Part shown: positions 1-8,237 of the stretch, piece after piece | How positions within the stretch are numbered: the stretch's first letter is position 1 | Layout of the letters: each line of letters begins with the position of its first letter | Assembly: GCF_009856415.1 (NCBI RefSeq) | Contig: NZ_WMEZ01000010.1 | Coordinates: 1 to 64,000 of the forward strand | DNA from: Halobacillus litoralis | Lineage (GTDB): Bacteria > Bacillota > Bacilli > Bacillales > Halobacillaceae | Reading direction: 5' to 3' | DNA length: 64,000 nucleotides | Notes under the pieces: generated by a model | Databases searched by the model: none | Seen by the model: only the letters and a program-made list of their open reading frames with translations | Told to the model about the DNA's origin: nothing | Position numbers and translations under genes: made by a program

Positions 1-116
1 TGAGATTTCCCTTTGCTTTAAGCAAATAAGATCCCTCAGAGACGATGAGGTTGATAGGTCCGAGGTGGAAGCGTGGTGACACGTGGAGCTGACGGATACT
101 AATGGATCGATGACTT
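1..116 (+). rRNA. 23S rRNA, 3' end (partial)
   Basis: The first ~116 bases match the conserved 3' terminus of Bacillus 23S rRNA, including the GGTGGAAGCGTGGTGACACG segment and the closing GACTTA region. Most of the gene lies upstream of the window. The exact 3' end is approximate. It is followed by 5S rRNA and a tRNA cluster with no visible terminator, so these are probably one transcription unit. Confidence 0.93.
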
Positions 117-212
117 ATCTATCTGATGATAATCATTCGTGAATGACAGTTGCTTTTCATAAAAGATGTTTCCTTATCCAGTTTTGAGGGTTCACCTCAA
201 ACTTTATATTGA

Positions 213-327
213 TGTGGTGGTGAAGGCGAAGAGGTCACACCTGTTCCCATGCCGAACACAGCAGTTAAGCTCTTCAGCGCCGATGGTAGTCGGGTTTACC
301 CCCGTGAGAGTAGGACGCCGCCACATT
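213..327 (+). rRNA. rrf: 5S rRNA
   Basis: This stretch carries the hallmark 5S core (GCGAAGAGGTCACAC, CCCATGCCGAACAC, AAGCTCTTCAGCGCCGATG, GAGAGTAGGACG). Its ends, TGTGGTGG and CCGCCACA, are complementary and form helix I. Length is ~115 nt, normal for Firmicutes. The end points could be off by one or two bases. Confidence 0.95.
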
Positions 328-369
328 GATTCTCTTTCCTTATTGATGCTTTTGATGAATGAACATTAT

Positions 370-444
370 TCCAACGTAGCTCAGTGGTAGAGCAATCGGC
401 TGTTAACCGATCGGTCGTAGGTTCGAATCCTACCGTTGGAGCCA
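370..444 (+). tRNA. tRNA-Asn(GTT)
   Basis: Cloverleaf with acceptor TCCAACG/CGTTGGA, anticodon loop CTGTTAACC giving GTT, T-loop GGTTCGAATCC and encoded CCA. First tRNA after the 5S gene. Confidence 0.96.
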
Positions 445-447
445 CTT

Positions 448-519
<72 letters not shown>

Positions 520-540
520 CTGAGAAACTATCAAACACAT

Positions 541-615
541 GGCCCGTTGGTCAAGTGGTTAAGACACCGCCCTTTCACGGCGGTAACACGGGTTCGAATC
601 CCGTACGGGTCACCA
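541..615 (+). tRNA. tRNA-Glu(TTC)
   Basis: Acceptor GGCCCGT/ACGGGTC, anticodon loop CTTTCAC giving TTC, encoded CCA. Confidence 0.96.
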
Positions 616-621
616 CTTATC

Positions 622-697
622 GGAGGATTAGCTCAGCTGGGAGAGCACTTGCCTTACAAGCAAGGGGTCGCAGGTTCGAACCCTGCATCCTCCACCA
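622..697 (+). tRNA. tRNA-Val(TAC)
   Basis: Acceptor GGAGGAT/ATCCTCC, anticodon stem CTTGC/GCAAG with loop CTTACAA giving TAC, encoded CCA. Confidence 0.96.
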
Positions 698-709
698 TTA
701 ATTTCATAA

Positions 710-785
710 GCCGGCCTAGCTCAACTGGCAGAGCAACTGATTTGTAATCAGTAGGTTGGGGGTTCAAGTCCTCTGGCCGGCACCA
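710..785 (+). tRNA. tRNA-Thr(TGT)
   Basis: Acceptor GCCGGCC/GGCCGGC, anticodon loop TTGTAAT giving TGT, encoded CCA. This is the second Thr isoacceptor of the cluster. Confidence 0.95.
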
Positions 786-801
786 CTTATTTAGTCAAAG
801 T

Positions 802-887
802 GGAGGGATAGCGAAGTTGGCCAAACGCGGCGGACTGTAAATCCGCTCCCATCGGGTTCGTAGGTTCGAGTCCTACTCCCTCCACCA
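802..887 (+). tRNA. tRNA-Tyr(GTA)
   Basis: Class II tRNA with a long variable arm (CTCCCATCGGGTTC region). Acceptor GGAGGGA/TCCCTCC, anticodon GTA in GGACTGTAAATCC, encoded CCA. Tyr tRNAs commonly have this architecture. Confidence 0.95.
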
Positions 888-996
888 TTTATTTCATTGA
901 CTATAACGGCTGACATCCATGATCAGCTATTTTTTATGAAAATAAACATTCCTTGTATAATGATCTTTAGATGGTATATACTATTTTTGTAACTGT

Positions 997-1071
997 TGGG
1001 CCATAGCCAAGCGGTAAGGCAACGGTTTTTGGTACCGTCATGCGCTGGTTCGAATCCAGCTGGCCCAGCCA
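997..1071 (+). tRNA. tRNA-Gln(TTG)
   Basis: Acceptor TGGGCCA/TGGCCCA, anticodon loop TTTTGGT giving TTG, encoded CCA. It sits after a ~110 nt spacer, wider than between the preceding tRNAs. Confidence 0.95.
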
Positions 1072-1105
1072 TTTTTTAAAGATGTTATACTAGATGTTAT
1101 TATAT

Positions 1106-1132
1106 TATGAGCCATTAGCTCAGCTGGTAGAG
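1106..1132 (+). pseudogene. truncated copy of tRNA-Lys 5' part
   Basis: These 27 bases (TATGAGCCATTAGCTCAGCTGGTAGAG) repeat exactly the leader and first 24 nt of the intact tRNA-Lys found 147 bp downstream at 1253-1279. The copy stops inside the D-arm/anticodon-arm junction and runs into unrelated sequence, so it cannot fold as a tRNA. It is a fossil of a duplication or of an insertion that created flanking direct repeats. Confidence 0.85.
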
Positions 1133-1255
1133 AAGCCGTAAGCATCATTGGAATTTCTTCATTGTAGGCTTTGCGAGGAGCGTATGCTTCACCGAGAAAA
1201 TCTATCAACGTGACGAGCACTTTGCTTATAAGATAACGAGCATCATTTTTCATAT

Positions 1256-1328
1256 GAGCCATTAGCTCAGCTGGTAGAGCATCTGACTTTTAATCAGAGG
1301 GTCGAAGGTTCGAATCCTTCATGGCTCA
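1256..1328 (+). tRNA. tRNA-Lys(TTT)
   Basis: Acceptor GAGCCAT/ATGGCTC, anticodon loop TTTTAAT giving TTT, T-loop GGTTCGAATCC. CCA is not encoded. The 5' part is duplicated at 1106-1132. Confidence 0.95.
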
Positions 1329-1344
1329 TCTTTTAATTTTATAT

Positions 1345-1419
1345 GCGGGAGTAGTTCAGTGGTAGAACACCACCTTGCCAAGGTGGGGGTCGCGGGTTCG
1401 AATCCCGTCTCCCGCTCCA
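1345..1419 (+). tRNA. tRNA-Gly(GCC)
   Basis: Acceptor GCGGGAG/CTCCCGC, anticodon loop TTGCCAA giving GCC, encoded CCA. Confidence 0.96.
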
Positions 1420-1422
1420 TAT

Positions 1423-1495
1423 GGGGCCTTAGCTCAGCTGGGAGAGCGCCTGCTTTGCACGCAGGAGGTCAGCGGTTCGATCCCGCTAGGCTCCA
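1423..1495 (+). tRNA. tRNA-Ala(TGC)
   Basis: Acceptor GGGGCCT/AGGCTCC, anticodon loop TTTGCAC giving TGC. CCA is not encoded. Last tRNA of the cluster, followed directly by a terminator. Confidence 0.95.
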
Positions 1496-1502
1496 CTCTA
1501 TA

Positions 1503-1538
1503 AACCTGACATCAACGATTGATGTCAGGTTTTTTTTA
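1503..1538 (+). terminator. terminator of rRNA/tRNA operon
   Basis: Stem AACCTGACATCA / TGATGTCAGGTT followed by a run of eight T. Closes the rRNA-tRNA transcription unit. Confidence 0.9.
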
Positions 1539-1770
1539 AGTTTCTTCCTCTTGCATTTAGAATCCTGGTTTTATCATTTCTATATTTCTCGCTGTACATT
1601 TCAAAAGGTTCGACACTCTCATCTGGTTAATAGTCAAAAAAATTTGTGACGTTGCCCCTATGCACAGCTTAAGTCCCATTATATGGGAAAAGGTTTCAAA
1701 CCTTGTAAACATGCATGATTACATACGTTTTCATACTATTTATCGTATATATATACACAATCATGTCCAG

Positions 1771-1800
1771 TTGAGTCATAACAGGAAAAACGGATACAAT
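1771..1800 (+). promoter_or_regulatory. putative sigma-A promoter of rocF
   Basis: TTGAGT (1771-1776) and TACAAT (1795-1800) are separated by 18 bp, 28 bp before the arginase start. The AT-rich stretch upstream (1700-1765) has no gene and could hold operator sites. No clear AhrC/RocR box was identified by eye. Confidence 0.55.
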
Positions 1801-1828
1801 TATAGTAGAGAAAAAAGGAGGAACTTTG

Positions 1829-2731
1829 ATGAATAAACAGCTTTCAGTTATCGGTGTACCTATGGACCTTGGGCAGATGCGCCGAGGCGTGGATATGGGA
1901 CCAAGTGCTATTCGTTATGCGGGTATGGTTGAACGTCTAGAGCAATTGAAATATAACATTGAAGATCTAGGGGACATTGAGATTCCTCGTCCAAAACAGA
2001 ATACAGATGAAAAACAGGATAATTTACGTAACTTGAATGAAATTGCTGAGGGTAGTCGCCGTCTTGCAAAAGCGGTTGATGAAGTAGTAGAAAATAAACG
2101 TTTCCCACTTGTGCTCGGAGGAGATCATAGTATTGCTATGGGGACTCTGGCAGGAGTTGCGAAACATTATGAGAACCTTGGTGTCATCTGGTATGATGCT
2201 CACGGCGATTTGAATACAGCCGACAGCTCGCCTTCTGGTAACATTCATGGAATGCCACTTGCTGTAAGCTTAGGGGTCGGCCACGAAAAACTGACGAGTA
2301 TCCATGATTATGAGCCGAAGATTAAACCAGAAAATATTGTGATTATTGGAGCTCGTTCTCTTGATGAAGGAGAAAGAGTGCTGATTGAAGAGAAGGGTAT
2401 CAAAGTCTATACGATGCACGAAGTGGATCGTATGGGGATGACGCAAGTGATGGAAGAAACGGTGGATTATTTGAAAGACCGTACGGATGGGGTTCATTTA
2501 AGCTTAGACCTTGATGGATTGGATCCTAATGAAGCTCCTGGCGTAGGAACACCTGTTATGGGTGGCCTAAGCTACCGTGAGAGCCATTTAGCGATGGAAA
2601 TGCTTCATCAGTCAGGGATGATCACATCGGCGGAATTCGTAGAAGTAAATCCAATTCTTGATGAAAAAAATAAAACCGCTAGCGTAGCGGTAGGTTTGAT
2701 GGGTTCTCTATTTGGTGAGAGCTTGAAATAA
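1829..2731 (+). CDS. rocF: arginase
   Basis: Hydrolyses L-arginine to ornithine and urea, the first step of the arginine degradation (Roc) pathway, in the cytoplasm. The 300-residue product has the ureohydrolase manganese ligands in order: H100 in GGDHS, D123/H125/D127 in DAHGD, and D227/D229 in DLDGLDP. These correspond almost residue for residue to Bacillus caldovelox arginase. The start is ATG 1829 because an AAAGGAGG site lies 7 nt upstream. A TTG one codon earlier (1826) is in frame but less well placed. It is a single-gene unit with its own promoter and terminator, next to sigW as in several alkaliphilic/halophilic bacilli. Confidence 0.96.
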   Translation: MNKQLSVIGVPMDLGQMRRGVDMGPSAIRYAGMVERLEQLKYNIEDLGDIEIPRPKQNTDEKQDNLRNLNEIAEGSRRLAKAVDEVVENKRFPLVLGGDHSIAMGTLAGVAKHYENLGVIWYDAHGDLNTADSSPSGNIHGMPLAVSLGVGHEKLTSIHDYEPKIKPENIVIIGARSLDEGERVLIEEKGIKVYTMHEVDRMGMTQVMEETVDYLKDRTDGVHLSLDLDGLDPNEAPGVGTPVMGGLSYRESHLAMEMLHQSGMITSAEFVEVNPILDEKNKTASVAVGLMGSLFGESLK

Positions 2732-2742
2732 ATGAACGGTTC

Positions 2743-2937
2743 TTAGCAGTAACCCGCTTTTTGTAAAGTGGGTTGCTGTTTTTTATGGGTTACTTCATCA
2801 TATTCATTCAACAGGTTATCTAATTTCACACTCATTCGTACGACTTCCGGCGAGCTCAACTTATGGAGACTGGCTAAACGAATCATTTCCACACGACAAG
2901 CTTCGATTTCTTTCTTCAAAGCGGTCACTCGCTTCAT
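2743..2937 (-). CDS. Spo0E-like aspartyl-phosphate phosphatase
   Basis: A 64-residue protein with the Spo0E family signature: an N-terminal helix with EIEACRVEMIRLA, then a second helix with SPEVVRMSVKLDNLLNEY, which carries the conserved S-x-x-LD motif of the catalytic loop. Family members dephosphorylate Spo0A~P and so restrain sporulation; which phospho-protein this one acts on is not shown. An AGGAGG site lies 10 nt before ATG 2937. It is convergent with rocF, and its last codons overlap the rocF terminator hairpin. It is divergent from sigW, with the sigma-W promoter in between. Confidence 0.88.
   Translation of the reverse strand: MKRVTALKKEIEACRVEMIRLASLHKLSSPEVVRMSVKLDNLLNEYDEVTHKKQQPTLQKAGYC
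2746..2784 (+). terminator. rocF terminator
   Basis: Near-complementary arms AGCAGTAACCCGCTTT and AAAGTGGGTTGCTG followed by six T. It lies within the 3' coding end of the convergent spo0E-like gene. Confidence 0.85.
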
Positions 2938-3033
2938 ATTAAATTTCCTCCTAAGAAATTTTTTACATTTACAGCTTTATAACCGATACTAAAAAAAGTT
3001 AAACTTATATTAGCTAAAAAAATATTAAATTTA

Positions 3034-3060
3034 TGAAACTTTGTGGCGAGGTCATCCGTA
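3034..3060 (+). promoter_or_regulatory. sigma-W autoregulatory promoter
   Basis: TGAAAC (3034-3039), 17 bp, then CGTA (3057-3060), 38 bp before sigW. The B. subtilis sigma-W consensus is TGAAAC-N16/17-CGTA, and sigW is autoregulated from such a promoter there. The match of both boxes plus position makes this a strong call. Confidence 0.88.
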
Positions 3061-3098
3061 AAGGTTATCGACCGCACGTATAGCGGAGGTATGAAAAG

Positions 3099-3662
3099 AT
3101 GGAAACCATGATTAAGCAAAAAATAAAAGAAGTGAAAAAGGGCAATCAATCCGCTTTCGAAGACATTGTTTCTTTTTACCAGAATAAAGTTTTTCATATT
3201 TGTCTGCGAATGGTTGGGAACTCGTATGAAGCTGAAGACCTGGCCCAGGAAGCCTTTATCAGAGCCTACACGAATCTCCATACGTTCGATGAGAAAAGGA
3301 AATTCTCCACTTGGTTGTATCGGATAGCAACGAATCTGTCGATTGACCGAATCCGTAAAAAAAAGCCGGACTATCATCTGGATGCAGAAGTGAAGGGGAC
3401 GGAAGGATTAGACATGTATTCGCAATTAGCTGCCGACCAAGCTCTACCGGAAGAAGAAGTAGAAAGCCTTGAACTACAGTCATACATCCACAAGGAAATA
3501 TTAGCACTTCCACCTAAGTATAGGAGCGTCATCGTGCTTCGTTATTTAGATGAGCTTGCTCTTCAAGAAATTGCAGAGGTATTGGAGATTCCAGTAGGGA
3601 CTGTTAAGACGAGGATTCACCGAGGTAGAGAGGCTTTACGTAAGAGGCTTCGACATGTGTGA
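3099..3662 (+). CDS. sigW: ECF RNA polymerase sigma factor SigW
   Basis: A 187-residue ECF sigma factor that directs the response to antimicrobial peptides, detergents and other membrane-active stress. Region 2 (about residues 20-90) contains the core-binding DLAQEAFIRAY and RKFSTWLYRIATNLSIDRIRKK segments. Region 4 (about 130-185) contains LPPKYRSVIVLRYLDELALQEIAE and the helix-turn-helix GTVKTRIHRGREALRKRL. It is preceded by its own sigma-W promoter and a GGAGG site, and followed after 15 bp by rsiW. The gene order matches B. subtilis sigW-rsiW-cdaA-cdaR-glmM, which supports the specific name. Confidence 0.94.
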   Translation: METMIKQKIKEVKKGNQSAFEDIVSFYQNKVFHICLRMVGNSYEAEDLAQEAFIRAYTNLHTFDEKRKFSTWLYRIATNLSIDRIRKKKPDYHLDAEVKGTEGLDMYSQLAADQALPEEEVESLELQSYIHKEILALPPKYRSVIVLRYLDELALQEIAEVLEIPVGTVKTRIHRGREALRKRLRHV

Positions 3663-3677
3663 AGGAGTTGAGAGGGA

Positions 3678-4334
3678 ATGAATTGCAAGAGAGAAGCCGT
3701 TGAACTTATGCATAAGTATTTAGATGGCGAATTAAATAAAGAAGAAGAGAGACGACTGAGAGATCATTTACAAAGCTGCCAATCCTGCCAAGATCACTTT
3801 CATGAACTAAAGAAAACGACGACATTGATCAAAAACACGACACCTGTATCTGCGCCGCCACGATTTACTGCCAATGTGATGGCGAATTTGCCAAAAGAGA
3901 AGAAAAGGAAGAACTACCTTCGTAAGTTGCAAAGACATCCGCTGCTTACAGCTGCTGCCGTCTTTTTCTTATTGATGTTCGGTGGTATATTTACCGAATG
4001 GAATCAGGACCAGCAAGTGACGGTATCCAAGCAAGAGAATCTGGAAATACGTGATCACACGGTCATTGTACCGGAAGGCGTTACCGTTGAAGGGGATCTT
4101 GTCGTAAGAAACGGGGATTTGAGGATCGACGGGAAAGTCGATGGGGATATCACCCTTATCAATGGGGATATCATCAATGATCCTTCTGAAAATGTGGAAA
4201 CGGATGATGGGCTGGACCGTAATAACCTCCGTGCCTATTCAGGGGAATTGACTGAAGTGAACCAGGTTTACGAATGGGTCTGGTATCATACGAAGAAGAC
4301 ATTCAAAGCGATCTTTTCATTTGAATCGGATTAG
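3678..4334 (+). CDS. rsiW: anti-sigma-W factor RsiW
   Basis: Membrane-bound inhibitor of SigW, 218 residues. The N-terminal zinc-associated anti-sigma domain shows H30-x3-C34-x2-C37, with a further C3. A single transmembrane segment spans about residues 87-105 (HPLLTAAAVFFLLMFGGIF), and the remaining ~110 residues are extracytoplasmic. In the family, release of SigW needs sequential proteolysis by PrsW, RasP and ClpXP. The C-terminal region has several VEGDLVVRNGDLRIDGKVDGD-like segments, resembling bactofilin-like beta repeats. Cotranscribed with sigW. Confidence 0.93.
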   Translation: MNCKREAVELMHKYLDGELNKEEERRLRDHLQSCQSCQDHFHELKKTTTLIKNTTPVSAPPRFTANVMANLPKEKKRKNYLRKLQRHPLLTAAAVFFLLMFGGIFTEWNQDQQVTVSKQENLEIRDHTVIVPEGVTVEGDLVVRNGDLRIDGKVDGDITLINGDIINDPSENVETDDGLDRNNLRAYSGELTEVNQVYEWVWYHTKKTFKAIFSFESD

Positions 4335-4373
4335 AAAGCAAGGAAGCCTGCGCTTCCTTGCTTTATTTTTTTG
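4335..4373 (+). terminator. sigW-rsiW terminator
   Basis: Arms AAAGCAAGGAAG and CTTCCTTGCTTT with a 5-nt loop, then a T-rich tail. Separates sigW-rsiW from the c-di-AMP operon. Confidence 0.9.
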
Positions 4374-4476
4374 AATAGAATGAGCATAAGCTTCCCTGAA
4401 ACAAACCAAATTGGTGGAGAACTGGTAGGTCTGTCGTTAGGATGGTATGTTCTCCATATATACAGGAAAGGTTATG

Positions 4477-4485
4477 TGATATAAT
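4477..4485 (+). promoter_or_regulatory. extended -10 promoter of cdaA operon
   Basis: TGATATAAT (TGN-TATAAT, -10 at 4480-4485) lies 50 bp before cdaA. No good -35 is visible, which fits an extended -10 promoter. Confidence 0.55.
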
Positions 4486-4534
4486 GGTAAATGTGAATTT
4501 TTAAGGTTTATTATATCTAAAAGGAAGTGTAGGC

Positions 4535-5347
4535 ATGCTTGATGGGGGATTGGATGTTTTAGATTATTTTTTGATTACTGTGGATATCGCCCTTGTCTGG
4601 TTTGTTGTATATAAATTAATCATGCTGATCCAGGGAACGAAGGCCGTTCAGTTATTAAAAGGTATTTTCGTTATTCTGGGTATATGGTTATTGAGTAATT
4701 TATTTGGACTGACCACATTAAGGTGGCTGATGTCACAAGCGATTACGTGGGGTTTCCTCGCGATTATCATATTGTTCCAGCCTGAACTCAGAAGAGCTTT
4801 AGAACAACTTGGACGAGGAAGCTTCTTCAGCAGGAATACCTCAGAAGAAGAAGACACCGAGAAAACTTTACAGGCGATCATCAAGTCCTGTAACTATATG
4901 GCCAAACGGCGAATCGGTGCATTGATTACGATTGAACGTGATACAGGTATGGGGGATTACGTAGAGACAGGCATCCGTGTCGGCGGACACTTGTCGAGTG
5001 AATTGCTTACGAATATTTTCATACCGAACACGCCTCTCCATGATGGAGCGGTTATACTTAAAAATGATGAAATTGTTGCTGCTGCTTGTTACCTCCCGCT
5101 TTCAGAGAGTCCTTTCATTTCGAAGGAGCTCGGTACAAGGCACAGAGCAGCCATGGGAATCAGTGAGGTGACAGATGCATTAACAATCGTCGTATCTGAA
5201 GAGACAGGAGCGATTTCCTGTACGAAGAACGGGGAATTGCATCGAGACCTTGATCAAGTGAAACTGGAAGAGATCTTGCGTACAGAATTGGATTATTCCG
5301 CCCCTGCGGTGAAAAGCTGGAACTGGAGGGGGAAGAAGAATGGATAA
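4535..5347 (+). CDS. cdaA: diadenylate cyclase CdaA (membrane-bound)
   Basis: Makes c-di-AMP from two ATP. The 270-residue protein begins with three predicted membrane helices (about 10-30, 40-58, 68-82) and then a DAC domain. The catalytic motifs are DGA at 170-172 and RHR at 202-204. C-di-AMP controls potassium and osmolyte uptake and cell wall balance, which matters in a salt-exposed cell. CdaR (next gene, overlapping by 8 bp) and GlmM bind and modulate CdaA in related bacteria. An AAAGGAAG site precedes ATG 4535. Confidence 0.95.
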   Translation: MLDGGLDVLDYFLITVDIALVWFVVYKLIMLIQGTKAVQLLKGIFVILGIWLLSNLFGLTTLRWLMSQAITWGFLAIIILFQPELRRALEQLGRGSFFSRNTSEEEDTEKTLQAIIKSCNYMAKRRIGALITIERDTGMGDYVETGIRVGGHLSSELLTNIFIPNTPLHDGAVILKNDEIVAAACYLPLSESPFISKELGTRHRAAMGISEVTDALTIVVSEETGAISCTKNGELHRDLDQVKLEEILRTELDYSAPAVKSWNWRGKKNG

Positions 5348-6335
5348 TTGGTTTAAAAGTATTTGGTTTATAAGAATTATATCCCTTATGCTTGCTGGTC
5401 TTCTTTGGGTGACGGTGAATGTCGATAACAATATGGACTCTGATTCTTTGTTCTTCAACCAGTCATCCTCTGATATGGAAGTAATGGAAAACATCCCACT
5501 CGAAATCAGGTTTGATAGTGAAGAATACGTGGTCAGTGGAATCCCGCAAGAAGTATCCGTCTCTGTTGAGGGGCCGACCTCTGCTGTGGCTCCTGTTTCC
5601 AGACAAAAGAACTTTACGGTTTTTGTAGATTTGAATGGTCTCGGACCGGGTACACATGAGGTGTCCTTACAGCACTCAGGGATATCCAATCAGCTTGCAG
5701 TCACGCTCGACCCTAAAATCATTGAAGTGACGATTGAGGAAAAAGTGACGGAAGAATATGAAGTGAACATTGATTATATCAACCAAGGAAACCTGGATAG
5801 TGCGCTTGAGCTTGGTGAACCAGAAGTGGATCCTTCAGAAGTTGCCATAACGGGGGCCTCGTCGGTCATTGAGCGAGTAGCCTCTGTGAAAGCGATCATT
5901 GATGTCGGAGGGGCCACGGAGTCGATTGAAGCGCAGGAAGCTCCTGTTAAGGTTTATGATAATCAGGGGAATGAGTTGAATGTTCTCGTAGATCCAACGA
6001 CTGTGAATGTATCCGTTCCGATCGCCACCCGCACGAAAACCGTCCCATTGAATGTTGCCGCTCGTGGGGGGAATACAGAAGGGGTACTGATTGAATCGGT
6101 CAGTACGGAAACAGAGGAAGTCACCATTTCAGGACCTAAGGAAGTACTTGATGGCATTGAGTCACTTCCTGAAGTACCAGTCGATGTATCAGAAGTGACA
6201 GAAAATCAAACCGTCGAAGTCGATATTCCGCTTCCTGAAGGAGTCACTTCCGTCCAACCGGAAACGATTGAAGTGGATATTGAAGTCGTTGAAGGTGAAG
6301 CAGGAAATGACGGAAGCGACACAGATCAACCATAA
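5340..6335 (+). CDS. cdaR: YbbR-domain CdaA regulator CdaR
   Basis: A 331-residue protein with an N-terminal membrane anchor (about residues 8-28, WFIRIISLMLAGLLWVTVNV) and an extracytoplasmic region of beta-rich YbbR repeats, each with the VSVEGP / VAITGAS / VTISGPKE pattern. About three repeats are visible, and the protein is shorter than the 483-residue B. subtilis CdaR with four, so one repeat seems absent. It regulates CdaA activity in the family. The start overlaps the end of cdaA, indicating translational coupling. Confidence 0.9.
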   Translation: MDNWFKSIWFIRIISLMLAGLLWVTVNVDNNMDSDSLFFNQSSSDMEVMENIPLEIRFDSEEYVVSGIPQEVSVSVEGPTSAVAPVSRQKNFTVFVDLNGLGPGTHEVSLQHSGISNQLAVTLDPKIIEVTIEEKVTEEYEVNIDYINQGNLDSALELGEPEVDPSEVAITGASSVIERVASVKAIIDVGGATESIEAQEAPVKVYDNQGNELNVLVDPTTVNVSVPIATRTKTVPLNVAARGGNTEGVLIESVSTETEEVTISGPKEVLDGIESLPEVPVDVSEVTENQTVEVDIPLPEGVTSVQPETIEVDIEVVEGEAGNDGSDTDQP

Positions 6336-6393
6336 CGTATATATCGTGAAAACATAGATCAATGGAAAGTATAGAAAGAGAGGTCGAATGATT

Positions 6394-7743
6394 ATGGGTA
6401 AATATTTTGGCACGGACGGCGTACGAGGCGTCGCGAATAAGGAATTAACACCAGAACTTGCATTCAAACTTGGCCGTTACGGCGGTTATGTCGTAACAAA
6501 AGGTGTCGAGCGACCGAAAGTTTTAATTGGACGTGACACGAGGATCTCTGGTGAGATGCTTGAAGGCGCATTGGCTGCCGGGTTATTGTCGATTGGAGCA
6601 GAGGTTATGCGTCTAGGTGTCATCTCTACACCAGGGGTAGCCTTTTTAACGAAAGCGCTGCAGGCGGAAGCGGGAATTATGATATCCGCATCCCACAACC
6701 CTGTTGAAGATAATGGCATCAAATTCTTCGGTCCAGATGGTTTTAAATTGACCGATGATCAAGAGCAGGAGATTGAAGCATTGATTGATGCAGAGCAAGA
6801 TGATCTTCCGAGGCCGTCAGGATCGGATCTTGGTCAGATTAATGACTACTTCGAGGGCGGACAGAAGTACTTGCAGCACTTGAAGCAAACCGTGGATTAT
6901 GATTTTGAAGGACTCCACATCGCACTCGACTGTGCCCATGGAGCGACTTCATCACTAGCCTCCCACTTATTCGCAGATCTTGAAGCGGACATCTCTTCGA
7001 TTGGATCATCCCCGGATGGTCTGAACATTAATGACGGTGTCGGTTCTACACACCCTGAGCCATTGCAGGACCTTGTGAAAGAGAAGAAAGCGGATGTAGG
7101 ACTTGCCTTTGATGGAGACGGCGACCGCCTAATTGCGGTTGATGAAAAAGGGAACATCGTGGACGGAGACAAAATCATGTACATTTGTGCCAAGCACATG
7201 AATGAAAATGGTACATTGAATAACTCTACAGTGGTCTCTACAGTTATGAGTAACCTTGGTTTCTACAAAGCAGTAGAAGCGAATGGCATGAAGAGTGATA
7301 AAACGGCCGTTGGGGATCGTTATGTCATGGAAGAAATGCGTCGCGGTGGTTATAACCTTGGTGGGGAACAATCCGGACATATCATCTTCCTTGATCACAA
7401 CACGACGGGCGATGGCATGCTGTCGGCTCTTCAATTGGTCAATGTTATGAAAGAAACGGGCAAACCACTCTCAGAGCTTGCCAGTGAAATGGAAAAGTTC
7501 CCTCAAGTATTGAAGAATGTCCGTGTCATTGATAAAAATAAAGTTCAAACTCATCCTAGAATCCAGGAAGCTATCCAAGCCGTAGAAGAGGAAATGGGAG
7601 ATAGCGGACGTGTTCTCGTACGTCCTTCTGGTACAGAACCTCTAGTTAGGATTATGGTGGAAGCACCCACGGAAGAACAATGCGAAGAGTATTGTGATAA
7701 AGTTGTCCAAGTCGTTGAAGAAGAGCTTGGCTTAAAGGAATAG
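6394..7743 (+). CDS. glmM: phosphoglucosamine mutase
   Basis: Interconverts glucosamine-6-P and glucosamine-1-P for UDP-GlcNAc synthesis, the step after GlmS. The 449-residue product starts with the family-typical [12 protein letters not shown]. The active phosphoserine is S100 in ISASHNP (numbered from this start, as in B. subtilis), the metal loop is DGDGDR, and the C-terminal phosphate loop is [11 protein letters not shown]. An in-frame ATG at 6388 would add two residues and is closer to the AGAGAGG site, so either start is possible. Last gene of the cdaA-cdaR-glmM operon. Confidence 0.95.
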   Translation: MGKYFGTDGVRGVANKELTPELAFKLGRYGGYVVTKGVERPKVLIGRDTRISGEMLEGALAAGLLSIGAEVMRLGVISTPGVAFLTKALQAEAGIMISASHNPVEDNGIKFFGPDGFKLTDDQEQEIEALIDAEQDDLPRPSGSDLGQINDYFEGGQKYLQHLKQTVDYDFEGLHIALDCAHGATSSLASHLFADLEADISSIGSSPDGLNINDGVGSTHPEPLQDLVKEKKADVGLAFDGDGDRLIAVDEKGNIVDGDKIMYICAKHMNENGTLNNSTVVSTVMSNLGFYKAVEANGMKSDKTAVGDRYVMEEMRRGGYNLGGEQSGHIIFLDHNTTGDGMLSALQLVNVMKETGKPLSELASEMEKFPQVLKNVRVIDKNKVQTHPRIQEAIQAVEEEMGDSGRVLVRPSGTEPLVRIMVEAPTEEQCEEYCDKVVQVVEEELGLKE

Positions 7744-7832
7744 TTTCAGGGCTTGCGCAGGTCGCACATGGAGGTGATCTGCGCATATCCTATTACAGAG
7801 CCCTTACATTTCTGTAACGGTTACAATTTTTA

Positions 7833-7861
7833 TTGACCGATCTGAGAGGTCTGTGTACAAT
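7833..7861 (+). promoter_or_regulatory. sigma-A promoter of glmS
   Basis: TTGACC (7833-7838) and TACAAT (7856-7861) spaced by 17 bp, about 120 bp before the ribozyme cleavage site. A close match to consensus. Confidence 0.8.
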
Positions 7862-7971
7862 TGAACATGTCCTTGAAAAAATTGTCGTTTTCCATGTTTG
7901 AGAAGCCTTCTAATCGGAAATGAGACAAAAGGATTTTATTTTGAAATAGTTAAGGAGGATCGAGGTCATTC

Positions 7972-8137
7972 CTTGTTTATAAAGCGCCAGGACTGTGTGT
8001 TACGCCTGAAAATGAACACAGTTGACGAGGTGGAGGTTCATCGAGTTTTCGGCGGATGCCTCCCGGTTGCCACACTTCAACCGCATGTCCGAATGTAAAA
8101 CGGGAAGGTGACTTTCCGAACAAAACATTCAGGACGA
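7972..8137 (+). ncRNA. glmS ribozyme: glmS ribozyme riboswitch
   Basis: The 5' leader of glmS contains the conserved ribozyme elements in order: AAAGCGCCAGGACTG with the self-cleavage site between A7983 and G7984, GTTGACGAGGTGGAGGTT (8018-8037), ATCGAG...TCGGCGGATGCCTCCCGGT (8039-8067), and the closing P4 arms GTCCGAATG / CATTCAGGAC. In the family, glucosamine-6-phosphate is the cofactor for cleavage, and the 5'-OH product mRNA is degraded, giving feedback on GlmS. End points are approximate. Confidence 0.93.
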
Positions 8138-8237
8138 AGTGATCAAAGAAAGAATAACGGGAGAGGGGCAGCGGAAAGCCCCTTTGAAATCTACGGAGCA
8201 TTCGTTGCCCTTCTCCAATAACAGGAGGACAACAATT

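Noticed and set aside
8139-8237. N-terminal extension of GlmS
   Set aside because: It would translate leader RNA after the ribozyme; GlmS needs Cys2 at its mature N-terminus, given by ATG 8238.
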